64,000 bases of DNA from Plutella xylostella (Eukaryota > Arthropoda > Insecta > Lepidoptera > Plutellidae), in the NCBI RefSeq assembly GCF_932276165.1, contig NC_063995.1, positions 496,001 through 560,000 of the forward strand, read 5' to 3'. The translations under genes were made by a program, and so were the position numbers. The stretch's first letter is position 1. Each line of letters opens with the position of its first letter. This document shows, in pieces, positions 25,599 to 38,785 of this stretch. The notes under the pieces are model-generated. The model did no database searches. It was not told the DNA's origin and saw only the letters and a list, made by a program, of their open reading frames with translations.

Positions 25599-27355
25599 TG
25601 TTCAGGTTTGGATTGACGTCTGGAATCAGGTGCAATTAGTGTGGGGGGTGCTGCCACGCCGCCGCCGCCTGTCTCGGAGATATTGGGAGACGCCCTCGGC
25701 TTTCCAATTTATGCTCGTTTAATGTAGGCAGAATGCCGTTAAGGATATTATTATGTGATATGTAGTACCTGCTTGACCGTGCACCAAGCTTTTGCCCTTG
25801 TATCAGTCAGAGGGGAAAGTAGACAACTATAGCTAAAGATGTAAGTGCAACAAGGCACAAAAAATCTAACCTAAATGAAATGAATAAATTAATGTTTAAA
25901 TTATGTTATTAGACGAGAATGTATAGGAAGGCATGGTTTATTGGTATATTACAAAAGGTCATTAACATGAAAGATAACTTAATACCGCGATGTAGTTTGC
26001 GGGATAGTGACATCTATGTTAATAGGTAAATACTACTCGATAACTGAACAGCCTGAATAAACATAATGCATCTTAACAAAAACCCTAAGTAGTTGCTCGT
26101 GATTATGACATTTACCACGATACAAATATATCACTTTTATGTCACCTACAGTGTAAAATGTGAACAGGTAGAAATCTATCCATGCGCGACACTCGGTATT
26201 AATAAAACTCCTCTCAGCACAGCAGGTTTCCCTGCCCATTTCACTTTTCACCCACACTCGCGCACTCTGTTCTAATAATCTACTTAACATTAACACACAT
26301 ACAAGTACGGATAGCAAAAAACGGCGCGGAGCGGTAATCGCGGCAGCAGGAATTTCACTTCACTGCAGTTTTCATCGAGAGTGAAAACTTGTAAACAAAG
26401 GTACCGTCTGCAACGGAAATTGTTGTGCTTGCCAAGGAGATATAAAATAGAAAAGCTAGTTCATTATTAAGTATTTGTTAAGATGTTATGATACTCTTAT
26501 CTATAATTATAACACCAGAACTAATCACGCTTTTAGTATGGAAATATTAATTACATTTTACATATTTCGAATGACTTTTTATGACTTGGCTTCTTTACAT
26601 AACCTGGTTGTGTAGCATGAATACTTACCTTTTTATATATTTCTAGTAAAGTACAAAGAACTTATTAGTATTTTCTTAAAAAATATATAGGTAGGTAGGT
26701 ATATTTCAACACAATTTAATTATTAATTTTGTAATTAAACAGCATGCCTACGGTACAGCCAGTACGAGTATGTCACCGCAGTTTTTGCGCGCGCGCATCC
26801 AGCGAAACTGAAAGTGGAAACTGCACAATTACAACATTGTTCCAGTATGAAAAACGCCCCGTGAGAACTGCAAGACGAGAACTGTCTACCGAGAGCAGCA
26901 GTGGGGTTACCATCGCCGAACATTAGCAGTAAACAATCGCTCGCTTGTCAAATCTAACGGTAATATGTCGGTGGTGGTACGGTAGCAGCAGAGAACCGCC
27001 GCCAGATCATCATGATTTATACTGATTGGCGTGTCGGCGACGGTGACTGAAATGTAAGAATATGCTGGCACTTATGAGACAATAAATCAATTTTGTATAC
27101 TGAAAACCTAAACAGTTATCCTCATGAAGCCAAGGGGTATATTTTATGAAACTTCTATCATAATGATATTATGTTGAAAATAGCTTGAATTAACTTTTTC
27201 TATGTTTTACTCATAGCACGCTATGTGTCAGACTGAAATAATATCTTGGATAGTGGCTGAAACTTTTTATTCTGCAGGTAAGTACTGATATAGTAGTACT
27301 TAAGCAGTGATCAGAGATCTTACTTCTTCACTGCTGTTGTTTATCTTGTGCTGAC

Positions 27356-27929
27356 TAGTGTTGCCCAAATGCAAGAACAAGACGAGACTTAGCCAGTCTT
27401 GGTCTTGGTCTTGCGCCAATACACCTGGTCTTGGTCTTGGTCTTGGTCTTGCGCCAATACACCTGGTCTTGGTCTTGGTCTTGGTCTTGCGCTCCCAGTC
27501 TTGGTCTTGGTCTTGGTCTTGCAGCAAGAGTCTTGCAAGTCTTGCAATTACCTATTAGTCTATTACTATTTATTAAAGTTTACTTTTTGATTTTAATAGA
27601 TATTTTTTTATTCGCTATGTTTATGGTATTAGTCGTAATGCGCATAGGTCCAGTTTTTCATTTTCTTTGATACAGTTTTTTGCATCTCATAGAATTCCTA
27701 AGCGTACTTACCTATACACCGAACTGTTACACCTAACTACTCAGTGAAATAGCGCTCTGCAAGACGCAAGAGTCTTGCAGGCTATGTCTTGTTCTTGCTC
27801 AAGTCTTGCACGGTCAGTCTTGGTCTTGGTCTTGCTAAAAATACGCGGTCTTGTTCTTGGTCTTGGTCTTGCAAAAACGCAAGAACAAGACCAAGACTGC
27901 AAGACCAAGACTGAATTTGGGCAACACTA
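27356..27929. mobile_element. Non-autonomous hAT element filled with CTTGGT repeats
   Basis: Perfect 15 bp terminal inverted repeats (TAGTGTTGCCCAAAT and ATTTGGGCAACACTA) are flanked by a perfect 8 bp target duplication, GTGCTGAC (27348-27355 and 27930-27937), the hallmark of hAT insertion. Both halves of the interior are arrays of GTCTTGGTCTTGG-type hexamer repeats, CTTGGT on the left and mixed orientations on the right, with short spacers such as CGCCAATACACCTGG occurring twice. There is no transposase; the open frames over it are simple repeats of Leu/Val/Ser/Trp. Confidence 0.88.
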
Positions 27930-28539
27930 GTGCTGACTACTTCCTCTCGACCTCTACTAGTCTAGTTATCCAGTTATTTCTATAGTTTTGGCGTACACAG
28001 CATAGTAGAATAAAGCAAAGAACACCATACCCGAATAAAGAATTATCTTTCAGATTCAGAATCCATTTAGTCCCTTGTCATAATTTCACAAACTCTTTCA
28101 AAGAAAGATGTGGAATTATTTCCGAGCAAGTCGTGTGTTTATTTTACCCGAGAGCCACGCTCAGTGAGCTCCAGCCAGGCCCAAGGCTACAGTCTAGACT
28201 GCTAGACTGCTAGTCGGAGGAATAACTAATTATTAATTTAGTTCTGACTCCGGCCCTTTGTGCGCGTGGCAGCCCCAAGAGGTTAACTGATCTCTATGAT
28301 TCGTGTGGCCTTGCTCTTGGATCACTTCGGTGGGTATGGATCGAGTTTTCATTTATCTCTATCACTAGGAGAAAAGCCAAGTATACGTAATTGAAACAGC
28401 CTTATTATCGAAGCTTGATTTGGTAGATAAAGGAGATTTAAGCGAGATTAAGGCGTGAGTCCAAATGTATAGCGAAAAGCGGGTGACTCGCTTGCGACTC
28501 ATCTCCGACTCAACCCCTTCAGGGATTACCTACAGTCTT

Positions 28540-28690
28540 GAGTATATTTATGTATGTATGTAATTTAGGTTGCCTGTAAGTCGCTCTTAGAGATAAAGCC
28601 GCCTATTGTAAATTTTTCCTAGTCTAAAAGTGTATTTTGTAAATTTCATTTAAGTTTGGTGTCAATAAAGTTTTATTCTATTCTATAAAT
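28540..28690 (+). repeat. LINE or SINE 3' tail with AATAAAG and ATTCTATTCTAT end
   Basis: CGCTCTTAGAGATAAAGCCG followed by a T-rich part and GTCAATAAAGTTTTATTCTA then TTCTAT. This is a frequent lepidopteran repeat tail, and the AATAAAG is its own poly(A) signal, not that of a host gene. Confidence 0.5.
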
Positions 28691-29109
28691 AATTAAATAA
28701 ATAGAGGTTCATCTTTTCTGTTCAGTTTTTCATGAGCAATTTGCTAGATAATGAGTGGACGGCAGGTATTTTATCGCTAGGATCTACTCGTTTGTGCGAA
28801 TTCCTATTTAACTTTCCTGTATATATGGTATTTATATGGAATCCAAATTTTTGTTCATACCTCATCCGAGTTTGAACTGTGAAGTAAATTTAAAATTGCG
28901 GTTACATGGGGAGCACATTTTTATAAATGCTTGATTGCTTGATTAAATTGAACCTTTGTTTTGTCAAAATCTGTTGAGCAGATTAATAATATTGTGCTCA
29001 TTTGCGATATCTGTCAGAACCGGTTATAACACTATTTTAGGTTAGGTACTTTTATGAAAGCCACGTATTTATAATTTTGCCCGATACTTTATATGATTAT
29101 AACAAAAAA

Positions 29110-29352
29110 TACACTCGCAGGCAATGAAAAAGTTCCATTCACAAAATTCCGACACCAAACAAACCAAATTTTTCAAACATTTAAGTAATTTAAAATTTTA
29201 ATAAAATATTACCGTTTTAGTTGGCAATATCCTTTAATGCTCTGTTAAAAGTGCTCTAATGTTTTAGAAGGCGTCACATTAAGCTAGATTTTTCCGTTTT
29301 GGAGTAATTAGGCGCTTTTCTCAGTGGAACCATTTCATTGCCCGTGAGTGTA
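29110..29352. mobile_element. MITE family B, copy 2
   Basis: Starts TACACTCGCAGGCAATGAAA and ends TTTCATTGCCCGTGAGTGTA. The interior has AGTTCCATTCACAAAATTCC and CCAAACAAACCAAATTT. It is the longest form, 243 bp, and probably closest to the full element. Confidence 0.68.
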
Positions 29353-29376
29353 TGATAAAGTAAACACCGTCATCTT

Positions 29377-29641
29377 TACACTCGCGGGCAATGAAAAAGA
29401 CCCAGTGACAACAACACTTCCTTACTCCTCAACGGAAAAGACTATATTATAGCTTAATGATGCCGTTTGCAATATTGAAGTAGGTTCAAAAGCGCATCAG
29501 AAGTTATGTGAAGTTATATATTATCAACTAAAAAAGTAAATATTTTGATCAAATTCTAAATTAAATGTATTGCTTTTAAAAATTTAGGTCCTTAGGAATC
29601 GACATTTTGTAAGTGGAACTATTTTATTTCCTGTGAGTGTA
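29377..29641. mobile_element. MITE family B, copy 3
   Basis: Starts TACACTCGCGGGCAATGAAA and ends TTATTTCCTGTGAGTGTA. It lies only 24 bp from copy 2 in the same orientation; the interiors have diverged. Confidence 0.65.
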
Positions 29642-32600
29642 TTCCTATTGGCCCAGTGCTTCACTCCAGTGACTACCTGATATAGATAGCTGTAAACATC
29701 TAGATGTAAACACAAACATCGCGTCGGGAAAAACTGCAGCACCGGCGCTTGCGCAAGCCGTCATTACTGCTCCGACGCACATGACGCTGTGCAGTCCGGG
29801 ATAAGATCTCGGATATCTTTGCATGACATGTTTGGATATTTTAAAGGACTTCTATGTATAGGTAAATAAACCTGTAGATTAACTGAACGTTAATTTTAAT
29901 CTGAATTATAACGAAAAAATGCCCGCTTTACAATATAAATAAAATTAGTTTTTAAGAACAAGGAAAAAACATTATGCTCAGAAAAATAACCTAAAAACAT
30001 TCGTAAGTATATATTCGTTATTTTATATAGATGATATTTTTTAATTCGTTTTGTTGACGCTTCCGTTGCACTAGAACGGAAGTCCCGCTCAACAATCCTT
30101 AGATCTATCCCAAGACATCGGTTCCCTGTGCGCCGGGTCGCTTCCACTATCTAAGTTTCTCCGCTAGCCAGCCGTGCGTCGCAGAATGCACTTTCTTCCG
30201 ACTGCACGCTGCATCCCACTCACACACTCGCACCGTTGCACTCGCACGCACACACAAGCGCTGTGACGAAGGAAAGTCTGTCATTGAGAAAATAGCGCCG
30301 GTTTGATTGATTGGTCGATGGAATAGGAAGCTCCGGAAGGGAACTTTCTGATTGGCTGTCAGGTGGTGGCAGTTAATTTGATGTTACTAAAATATAAAAG
30401 GTTAATTTTCACTTCTTTTTAAATTCTTCAAGGTATTGTGTCGGTAAAACATTCATCTTCCCAAATAAATAACAAAACAGGGTACCACTGATTTCAGTTC
30501 TACTATCACGTCCTTTTCGAGTTACATGAAATTTTCCCGAAGCTTCCAGAAGGATATGTAGGTACCTACATTTAGATATAAAAATGTAGCTCGAAAATAG
30601 TAAGTAATAAATAGATATATTTTAATACTAAACATAAGTTATTACATACATATCTAGAAAACAACTAGTACCTAAGCAACGTAACAATTTCTCACACAAA
30701 AAAAGATTTCCGAACAAATTAATCAATCCATTTTCCAAACTCAATTCCACGCACACACTCTCATTGTTCACAGATAGAGAACACCTACACACCCACACAG
30801 GCGCGCAATTTGGGCTGTAATTACAGCACACACGCACATCTACACCCCAGAGGGAGGGGCGGGGGTGAACGCTCTTCCGACCTTCAGACAGGGGAGGGGG
30901 GTGTCTAGGAAGCTCTCAGCGAGGTACTGTGACCGTGAGCAGTAGATAGGTTAGGACCATAGAGGTTGAAGTATGGCCACCTATTTGTTGGTCTGTCTAT
31001 GGTGTGCGTTGAAGAGGGTGCGTGGGATGCATTATTCTGAGGGTTGTGATTGGTGGCGTTATGTGTTAGGGGAGTTCGGCGAGGGTGGTCTACTTGTAGA
31101 TGATTTAGTGCTTTCTGCTTTATTTACTAAAGTCCTTTACGGAGGGCCATATCTATCTATACCCCTAGAACTATATAAGAGTTTATATGCCTACATTCAA
31201 ACACAATACACTAAATATTCTTAATTTTCCTAAATATACACTGCCGGTGGTGCAATCATGTTCGCACTCTGCACCGGAGCACCGCGATATTAAATATTAA
31301 TTAGTTTTCCTGTTAATTGACAAGTTAACTCCCGAGAGGTCCTTTGTCTAAACCTAATTTAACCCGAAAATTATGTAACCCGATTATGACGTTAGATCTC
31401 CTAATTTAATAATTCAGACATTAACATAACAACTTGACTGTACTTCATGTAGGGTATATAATATATGTAATATACAGTATAGGGTGGGTGCTTACCGAAA
31501 CAAGCTTCCTTTTTGTTAATATTTCAAGACAAACATACACCGTTACTGTTACATTCATACTCTCTATATTATGTTTAGTATATAAGTACATATATTATTA
31601 TATACAAATAGGGATTTACTGTAGATGTATATGTAAGTACATAATCATAATCGGCTCGATTGAGATACAGCAGTTTCAGTAGTTATTTATATACGCCCAT
31701 TATTATTATATTACATAGTTTTAATATCCGAATGAAGAGGAAGGTTGTTATAAATTTCAGGTGTGTATTTGTCTGTGTCTGTCGGTGACGCAGCTGAAGG
31801 CTTTGATCAGGAGGGTGACTCCGGTGCAATGGTTTTATAGTCAGTGTTACAACCTCAGATGTCATTACCTAATTAATTAAAATGAATAAGGTTTTCTTAA
31901 TCCCGATACAAGTACAAATATTGTATATATATAACATAAAAAATATATATATAACATACGGAAACAACCAATTATATAAATATAGAGTTTGGTAATATCA
32001 TAAATATTTAAAATACATTGGCAGCAAGTATACACCAACCTGGTATATGAAATCATTATTAAGGTTTTCCATAACTCAGAAATAAGGTGAGTGAACACAT
32101 TTAATAGGATCCTTTGATGTCACATTAATTATTTTACATCAACGTCTAAAACAGATTACCTGACATCAAAAGCCGCATAATCCTCACCTACTGTCTGTCT
32201 AGGATTTACAGTTTTGATCCTAAGCTCTAGGCATTATGAAACATACGTGGATCCATACCTGCGCATGTCGGCGTGTACATTATACATACATAGCACATTT
32301 ACATAAATTATTATTCCCTTGACTAATTCGTCCTGACCAAGGACACGCAGCCTAGCAACTGACCGGGGACCTATAAGGACCTAACTTTCCCGCGAAGCAA
32401 ATCTAAATTCTAACTCCAAAACTTAAAGCTCACATTCCAACATTCAAAAACGAGATGATACCCTTTGCCGCACCACGCCGCTAGCTTTGAAAGCGAAACT
32501 TATACCTGAACTCCTGGATCAGGGAATTTCAGCCTAAAAATGTTCGTTTACGGTTGAGTTTCGGCTGAGCACGCCGGGGTGGTGGCAGAGCGAGGCGGGT

Positions 32601-34230
32601 GCGGGTGTGAGAGCGGGACGGCGATGTCCGTGACCTATCCTACTCATGAATGTCGAGTCCCGGAACACTGGCTTTTAACAAAATGTCTAGACGCCTCCGC
32701 CGGTGTGGGTGTCCCGTGCACACGGGTGTACACACGCGGCGTGCCTGTGTGTGTGTGCGGGCGTGCGTCTGTGTGAGTTACTGTATTTTTTTCGTAACAA
32801 TGCGCGTGTGTGCGTGTCTGAAGCAGAAGCTAATTTATGAGGAAAAGTTCCGACCAAAGGCTTTCACGGCTCAAATAACAATTGAAGGGTTTCTACGCTG
32901 GAAATTGATTTCAAGTTTATAACTTGTTAGCTTAGTTTCCCGTTATAAACAGCGTTGTAGGTTTAGGCTATTTTTTGAAGTTATCTAATACTTATTTAAG
33001 TATGACTAGTTTAATTATGCTTTACTCAGAAATGTAACTGAAATAAATGAACGATCACCAACTCCGATCTCACAGAGCGGACCTTACTCAACACGGCTAA
33101 CAATCGCGTATTTTTTCTGTTTGTGTAACTGAAATTGAAATTTCAATATGAATGGTGTTTCAATATTAGCTCTGGCTGTAAGATATGTTTCCACATGGCG
33201 CGGAGGACGGCGGTGCAGCGACCCCGTGGCTTCAATGTCATGATCGTTTCAGCCGCCTTCCCTCCCGGGGGGTGGGCCTAAGGGCGCAGATTCTACTTTC
33301 AAACTTTCATGTTTGATTCGTTTTTAATGGCGTCGGGTGTATAATGATTATGTATTGTGTTGTTGTGTCTTGTAAGTACGGTGTTAATTGTGGGTTGTAT
33401 TTGTTTTAAAAATAGGTTTTGGTGTTTTTTATATGTAAGTGTAGAGCCGTGAATTCAAATCCTGAACACATAAAAAATTGCATATTTATGATACACATTT
33501 TTACTAAAGACTATTTTCCGTCGACCTAAGTGAAATAAAGTACAGTATTTTAGTTTGGCCATAAATAAGTGAAATCTTTTAAAAAAACATTTCTTCATTA
33601 TAAGACGTTGTTCATGAAGAATTTTAAACATTTTTATATTTGGGGAAAATTAACTAAAATTATAAACTGTCAAAACCAAAAATCCTTTGTCGGATAATAT
33701 GCTATCATCGTCTTCGAAATTTCATTTTCTGGCCAGAAATTTAACTTTTGACAGCTGTTTATTACAAGCAGAGTTTAGCGTACAATAATTCTTGAGTATA
33801 ACTTTTTAAGTACAGAATTGTTTAAGGTATGGTACGGTTAGTAGGTACGGAGGTATACTTATATACCAATTTTGGCTAAACCGAAGGTGTTCAGCACCTC
33901 AAACCAAGATCAAGTCTGAATATTAGGCACATAATCTCCATAATCTAATGGTCGTGTAGGCTGCGTCTAGATCACCTAGGACACAAGTGCATTGACCCCC
34001 TGAAAGTCATGTTCAGAAGCCTGAAACAATGTCAGTTAGCATTATTTTGTTACGTGGAGTTGTTCAGCTGAGCAAATGTATGGAAAACGTAATTAATTAT
34101 AATTATCTCTCTCTAAATGGCTGTTCTGGAAAAATGGCGCAATACCTAGGTAGACAACAGAATATATTGTGTGCCGCCAAGTGGGTCGTGTTTTATGTTG
34201 TTTATTCCAAATGTTTGTATATTCCAAATG
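29642..34230. other. Intron sequence, no exon seen
   Basis: Largely AT-rich. A CG-mixed stretch at 29700-29800 and a G-rich run at 30850-30905 stand out, as does a GT/GC tract at 32720-32775. None of the open frames has recognisable protein features. Confidence 0.4.
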
Positions 34231-34325
34231 ACTAGACCCTGGGAAAGAATATAGGCTACTTTTTATCCCGGAATTACCACGGGAAAACTTTTTAAGGCGA
34301 AGCAAAGCGCGCGGAAACAGCTAGT
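34231..34325 (+). mobile_element. Helentron-like element, 5'-truncated copy
   Basis: Only the 3' half is present: CTAGACCCTGGGAAAGAATA through ATCCCGGAATTACCACGGGA to ACAGCTAGT. It matches the copy at 22134 with a few substitutions. Confidence 0.72.
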
Positions 34326-35040
34326 ACAAAATAAAGAAATAACTGAATTGGGTTGGTAAACCACCGGCTGACTCAGAGAGTGCGTCCATATTGTTTACCG
34401 TACCTATACCTATGCGATAATTCGATATGTATTTTATTGTGCCGTATTTATAGAGAAAAATATACATCATATAGTTATAATATGGTACAAATATAACTAG
34501 CAAATAACATGAATGACTCACTAAAACATGTATATTTAATTAACTGATGTAACTGCAGTAAAAATAACATTACCAATTTTCTCCTCGAAGCGCATAATTC
34601 CGCTAATAATAACGGCAACGGTAACGAGTAACGCTTCGTAACGGCAGGCTGCTTATGCAAGCGGGGTCAGTGACCCCCGGGCGCCGCGTCCGGACGCGCG
34701 GTCGTAGCTCCTGAAAGCCTGCACTCAGAGTTTCAGTGATGCCTAACTGAAGTCGGTACCGGCGCGGTTCGATTTTGTATTCTGTTACTTGTAAAATTTA
34801 TATTTGTTATGCAAATTTTAAGCATATTGTGTGTTGTAAACCCTGAGAAGTATTACATAATACTTATTTAAATTATCTAACAGGTTTAATTTGGATAAAT
34901 CTGTTATAACGTTATAGTCTACAGACACCATTAAAAAACGACAATTCACCACATCATTAAGGATATCAGACACGAAAAGTGTAATCAAACAAATATAAAA
35001 AAAAACAATCACAAATTTTCATAAGTTTACAAATCTGTCC

Positions 35041-35092
35041 CAGCGCTACGCGGCTACGGCGTAGCGCGTAGTTCGTAGCCCGTAGCCGACCG
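35041..35092. repeat. CGTAGC-rich short repeat block
   Basis: CGCTACGCGGCTACGGCGTA then GCGCGTAGTTCGTAGCCCGT: overlapping direct and inverted CGTAGC units, related to the palindrome at 18707. Confidence 0.5.
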
Positions 35093-35739
35093 GGCGCCCT
35101 CTGGCGGCGGTCGTCGGCACGTCTGCTAGAAGGTGGAAAACTCCGCGTGTTATGACTGGCCCGTTAAGAAGTCTGGCTTATATTTTTCAGGTATTACACG
35201 GCGGAGAGTAATGTTGAATATTGTGTATACCTACGGATTACATGAATATTACGTTTTAAAACGTGAATCTATTTATTTTATTATTTAATAAACAAAACTA
35301 CCTAAGTATAATTATTAAAACAGTTGTAAACTATACTTAATTTGAGCTATCCTTATTTTGAAAAGATAGATTGGAAAACTACATCCGTCGTATATGTATG
35401 TAATAAATTAATTGCAAAATGTTCTAAGCCGGAAAACACAAAGACACAATACGAGTACTTTTCACTAGTCGTGGGACTATTTATAATAGGATAGATACGT
35501 ACTAATTACTTTAATTATATAGAATGGAATATTTCGTAAAAGTTCCAACACCAAATAAAGCACGTTTCCAGTAAATACAAAAGCAACCCGTCCGAAGGTC
35601 GCTCCGGCGCCCTTCCCGAGTCCAGTGCACCGCGGCCTGCGCCTGACCTTGACCTCAGGCCCTCAGGCCTACCGTGAACTTGAGGATTTGCGACCCGCTA
35701 CTGTGGGGGCTATTGCTTAATGTCTCAACATGGTGTATA

Positions 35740-35958
35740 CCACAGACCTGTATTTGAGTAGACAACGCAAGTGCATGTACTTCGCGTGTAAAAAAGGAGT
35801 GAAATTATCTTCCTTTAGCGCAGTGTCATTAGGGACGTTCCTAAACTAAATCGTTCAAGTGACATGACTGACGTGACAGTAGGTATAAAAATAATGGCAC
35901 GCTTGGTTTCTATACAAGGAATGAGACAAGAGTTGTCTATTCAAATACAGGTCTGTGG
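35740..35958. mobile_element. TIR element with CCACAGACCTGTATTTGA ends
   Basis: The inverted ends CCACAGACCTGTATTTGAGT and its counterpart ending TTCAAATACAGGTCTGTGG match over about 26 bp with one difference. Both are flanked by TGTATA (35734-35739 and 35959-35964), a likely target duplication. The 219 bp interior includes TGACATGACTGACGTGACAG and has no coding frame. Confidence 0.68.
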
Positions 35959-36574
35959 TGTATACTCTGTATACATATCTGGAGTGCCCCATTTCACATG
36001 AATATGACACAGATAAATTCATAAATCTATATTAAAAAGTGTTACAATTTGGGATGGTATAATACTGGATAATTTCAAAAATAAATGCACAGGAAATAGT
36101 ATGACTTTGTTCATAATAAAATATGATCACGTGTATTAAATACGCGTACGCCACGCGTGCGCCACGCATCACAACCTGACACTGAAAACAGCCATAACAT
36201 GAAACTAACTTACACAGTTCTACTTTGCACCGTTTCCATTATTTATTAGTGGAAGCAGCCTCCGAGTCGCAGGGCCCGGGTGCGTGAGGGCGACATAACC
36301 TTGACCCTGCCACGGCTCGGTGTTGCTACTATAGGGCAGTACTGGGACCAACGGGTAGATGTATGCTAGGTTCGTAGGCTTTCGGGGGTTTTGTTAAACC
36401 CTAGAGTGTGGATTTTGGAGAAATACTAAGTGCAAATTGAATCGATTGTAATGTGTTGGATAGGTGTTGTCAATGCTGGTAGGAGTAAGTAGAAGTTAAG
36501 GGATGGAATGGAAATTAAAATGTATTTATGTTATGACTGTAATGAGACATTCTGCCATTAAATTACAACATTGA

Positions 36575-36645
36575 TACACTCACGAACATTAAAAAAAATC
36601 CAGTGATATATGGAATAGCAAAGGATGGAACATTGCTCATGAGTA
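36575..36645. mobile_element. MITE family B, copy 4 (short)
   Basis: Starts TACACTCACGAACATTAAAA and ends GAACATTGCTCATGAGTA; 71 bp with an internal deletion relative to the copy at 29110. Confidence 0.5.
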
Positions 36646-38529
36646 TACTTAATTATATCTATATCCAATCTAAGTAGATCGAGTATAAGCGGCCTACCAC
36701 AAAACGTTTCTACTCAGACCACGATGAGATATGACCGTCTGACAGTGAAGTGATCAGCCTCCCAAGTCCTGACGCCCTCTCCTTGACCCTCGCCCTGACC
36801 TTGGGTGTGGAGACCGTTCCTTACTCCAGCTGCTTCTTAGAACTGCCCGTCTAGGTGATCTATCTAGAATCTAGACGCGAGTGGGCGGGTCGGTGATAAT
36901 GAATTATGGAATAGTTGTTGTGTCGTGCCTCTAATCAAATAAATAGGGAGTTTGGTACTCAAAAAGTGCTGTTTTCGTATTTTGTAACAATTACTCGTCA
37001 CTTATTTTCAGACGTAGTACCTACCATACTCATGTCTTAGCGATATACTATTGGCTCAATTAATGCACATATACACATAGCCTGCAAATAATTTTATGAA
37101 TGACGTTGGCTTCCTCCAAGTTTGAGATATTACACAGCACGACAAAACATTAAATGATGATATATCTACATAATGATTGCGTTTTTAACGGACTTGTGGC
37201 AATCGAACCCTTTATGTCTAGACTAGCAAGGCCCTTTCACTAAAGCCATAATTCAATGACACCCATACCTTTCATTCGACACCGAATTTACCTGAAAACC
37301 TCGCAACCGCCCCCTAAGAACTCTTGAAAAACAAGACGTACAGTCGCGTGTATATTCTCCTAAAACTGTAACTCTTCTAAGTCTGTCGATGACAAACATC
37401 AGAGCTGAACAAGGGCTTGCCACAATGGTGAAAGGATTAGAACAAGAAGCCAGTTAGATTATATTTCAGACTCTGACTGACCAGGGTCCGTTGAGTTTAT
37501 AATGAACAGAATGATATTCTGCAAACCTCATCCGCGCTCCTTTAATGTAGGAATAAATTTAATATTTTTTGTATGAAACATGAAAAAAAGTGCATTAAAT
37601 ACTGAATTCATTCATATATAAGGTGTAATATTCTGGTAGCACCCACTGAACCTGCCTGTACCATAAGGTAGTCGTCGACCGGAGCCTCCGGCGGTCGAGT
37701 CGGATGCGTCCCGCCCTTGACCCCGCCCGCCCAGCCTGGCTCTGAACCCAGCCAGGATTTACCGTTACCAATTAATTAGTGGTTTAGAGAACCAGACTTT
37801 ATGTTTTCAGTAGCCTGAAAACTAAGTTTCCATCGAGAATGAGCTTATTTACTTATGTATGATTATTTGTTATTTAATTGAATTTATAATAATATGATAA
37901 CTACCTTTTCCCAACTTTAAAAAAAAAAATTAAACTAGGTATAAGTTATTTTAAATTAACAAATTTTCCAAGCTCTACAACTCTACTTTACTCTTAAAAC
38001 AAAAACAAACATGTAATTTAATATTATGTACATAATTAAACATATCCAAGTAGTCTTTATGTAACTACAAAAATATATCCAAGCGAAACTAAAATTACAT
38101 TTCTGTGTAACTTTCAGCGTCGATATTTTTATGAAATCCTCAACTATTTGTTCAGCACGTAACATTACAGTATGTTATTTAACCAGCCGGTGACGGTGGC
38201 CAGACAGGTAGGAGCCCAATGTAACTTGCTCCCCCGCCGCCCGCCCCAACGTATATTTACTGTAGTTATTGAAGGGTGGTCTATGAAGTAAGAGGGGTCT
38301 TGTGTGAGTGGGCGGGCTAATCACTCTGATGTCGGGGTGTAGGGTGACCATCTATTTTAGTATCAATAAGTTTATGGCATAAATAATGTGTGTAAAGGGG
38401 TATGCTGCGGTTTGGTAATTGCTTCATAATTTGTTGGTGAATATCAATATAACTTGAATTTATTTATAATTTATGTAGTACAATCGATTAACTCTCAAAT
38501 ATGATAAAATAATACACAAAAAAAAACAC

Positions 38530-38785
38530 GCACTCACGCCTTGTACTAATTTACTCCCTTGCGGGGTAGGCAGAGGTGCATTGCTGCACCCACTTTTCGC
38601 CAGAGTGTTATGTTAGTCCCAATGTAATAGGGGGCGGGCCTATTGCCATTTTACGGGCACATCCAAGACCCGAGAACAAATATCTGTGTTTAAACAAATG
38701 TCTGCCCCAGCCGGGAATCGAACCCGGGACCATCGGCTCAGTAGTCAGGGTCAACCACTACGCCATTCGGTCGTTTCGTCGTCAT
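38530..38785 (-). mobile_element. tRNA-derived SINE (minus strand)
   Basis: On the minus strand it begins ACGACCGAATGGCGTAGTGG (box A region), continues to GGGTTCGATTCCCGGC (box B) and then TTAAACACAGATATTTGTTC. The distal part contains CCTACCCCGCAAGGGAGTAA, a sequence I associate with lepidopteran SINE/LINE tails. It shares its head with the copy at 54395. Confidence 0.65.

Larger units (their letters stand above)
35644..37734. promoter_or_regulatory. Cluster of nuclear-receptor half-sites (TGACCTTGA type)
   Basis: TGACCTTGACCT at 35644-35655 contains an exact complement of the FTZ-F1 site TCAAGGTCA overlapping a second half-site. Others: TAACCTTGACC (36296), CCTTGACCC (36781), CTGACCTTGG (36795, complement CCAAGGTCA) and CCCTTGACCCC (37724). 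All lie in the large intron and within small GC-rich islands. Binding is inferred, not shown. Confidence 0.25.

Noticed and set aside
27300..27670. Overlapping Leu/Val/Trp/Ser-rich and Asp/Gln-rich frames
   Set aside because: They are the six readings of the CTTGGT hexamer array of the hAT element; not genes.
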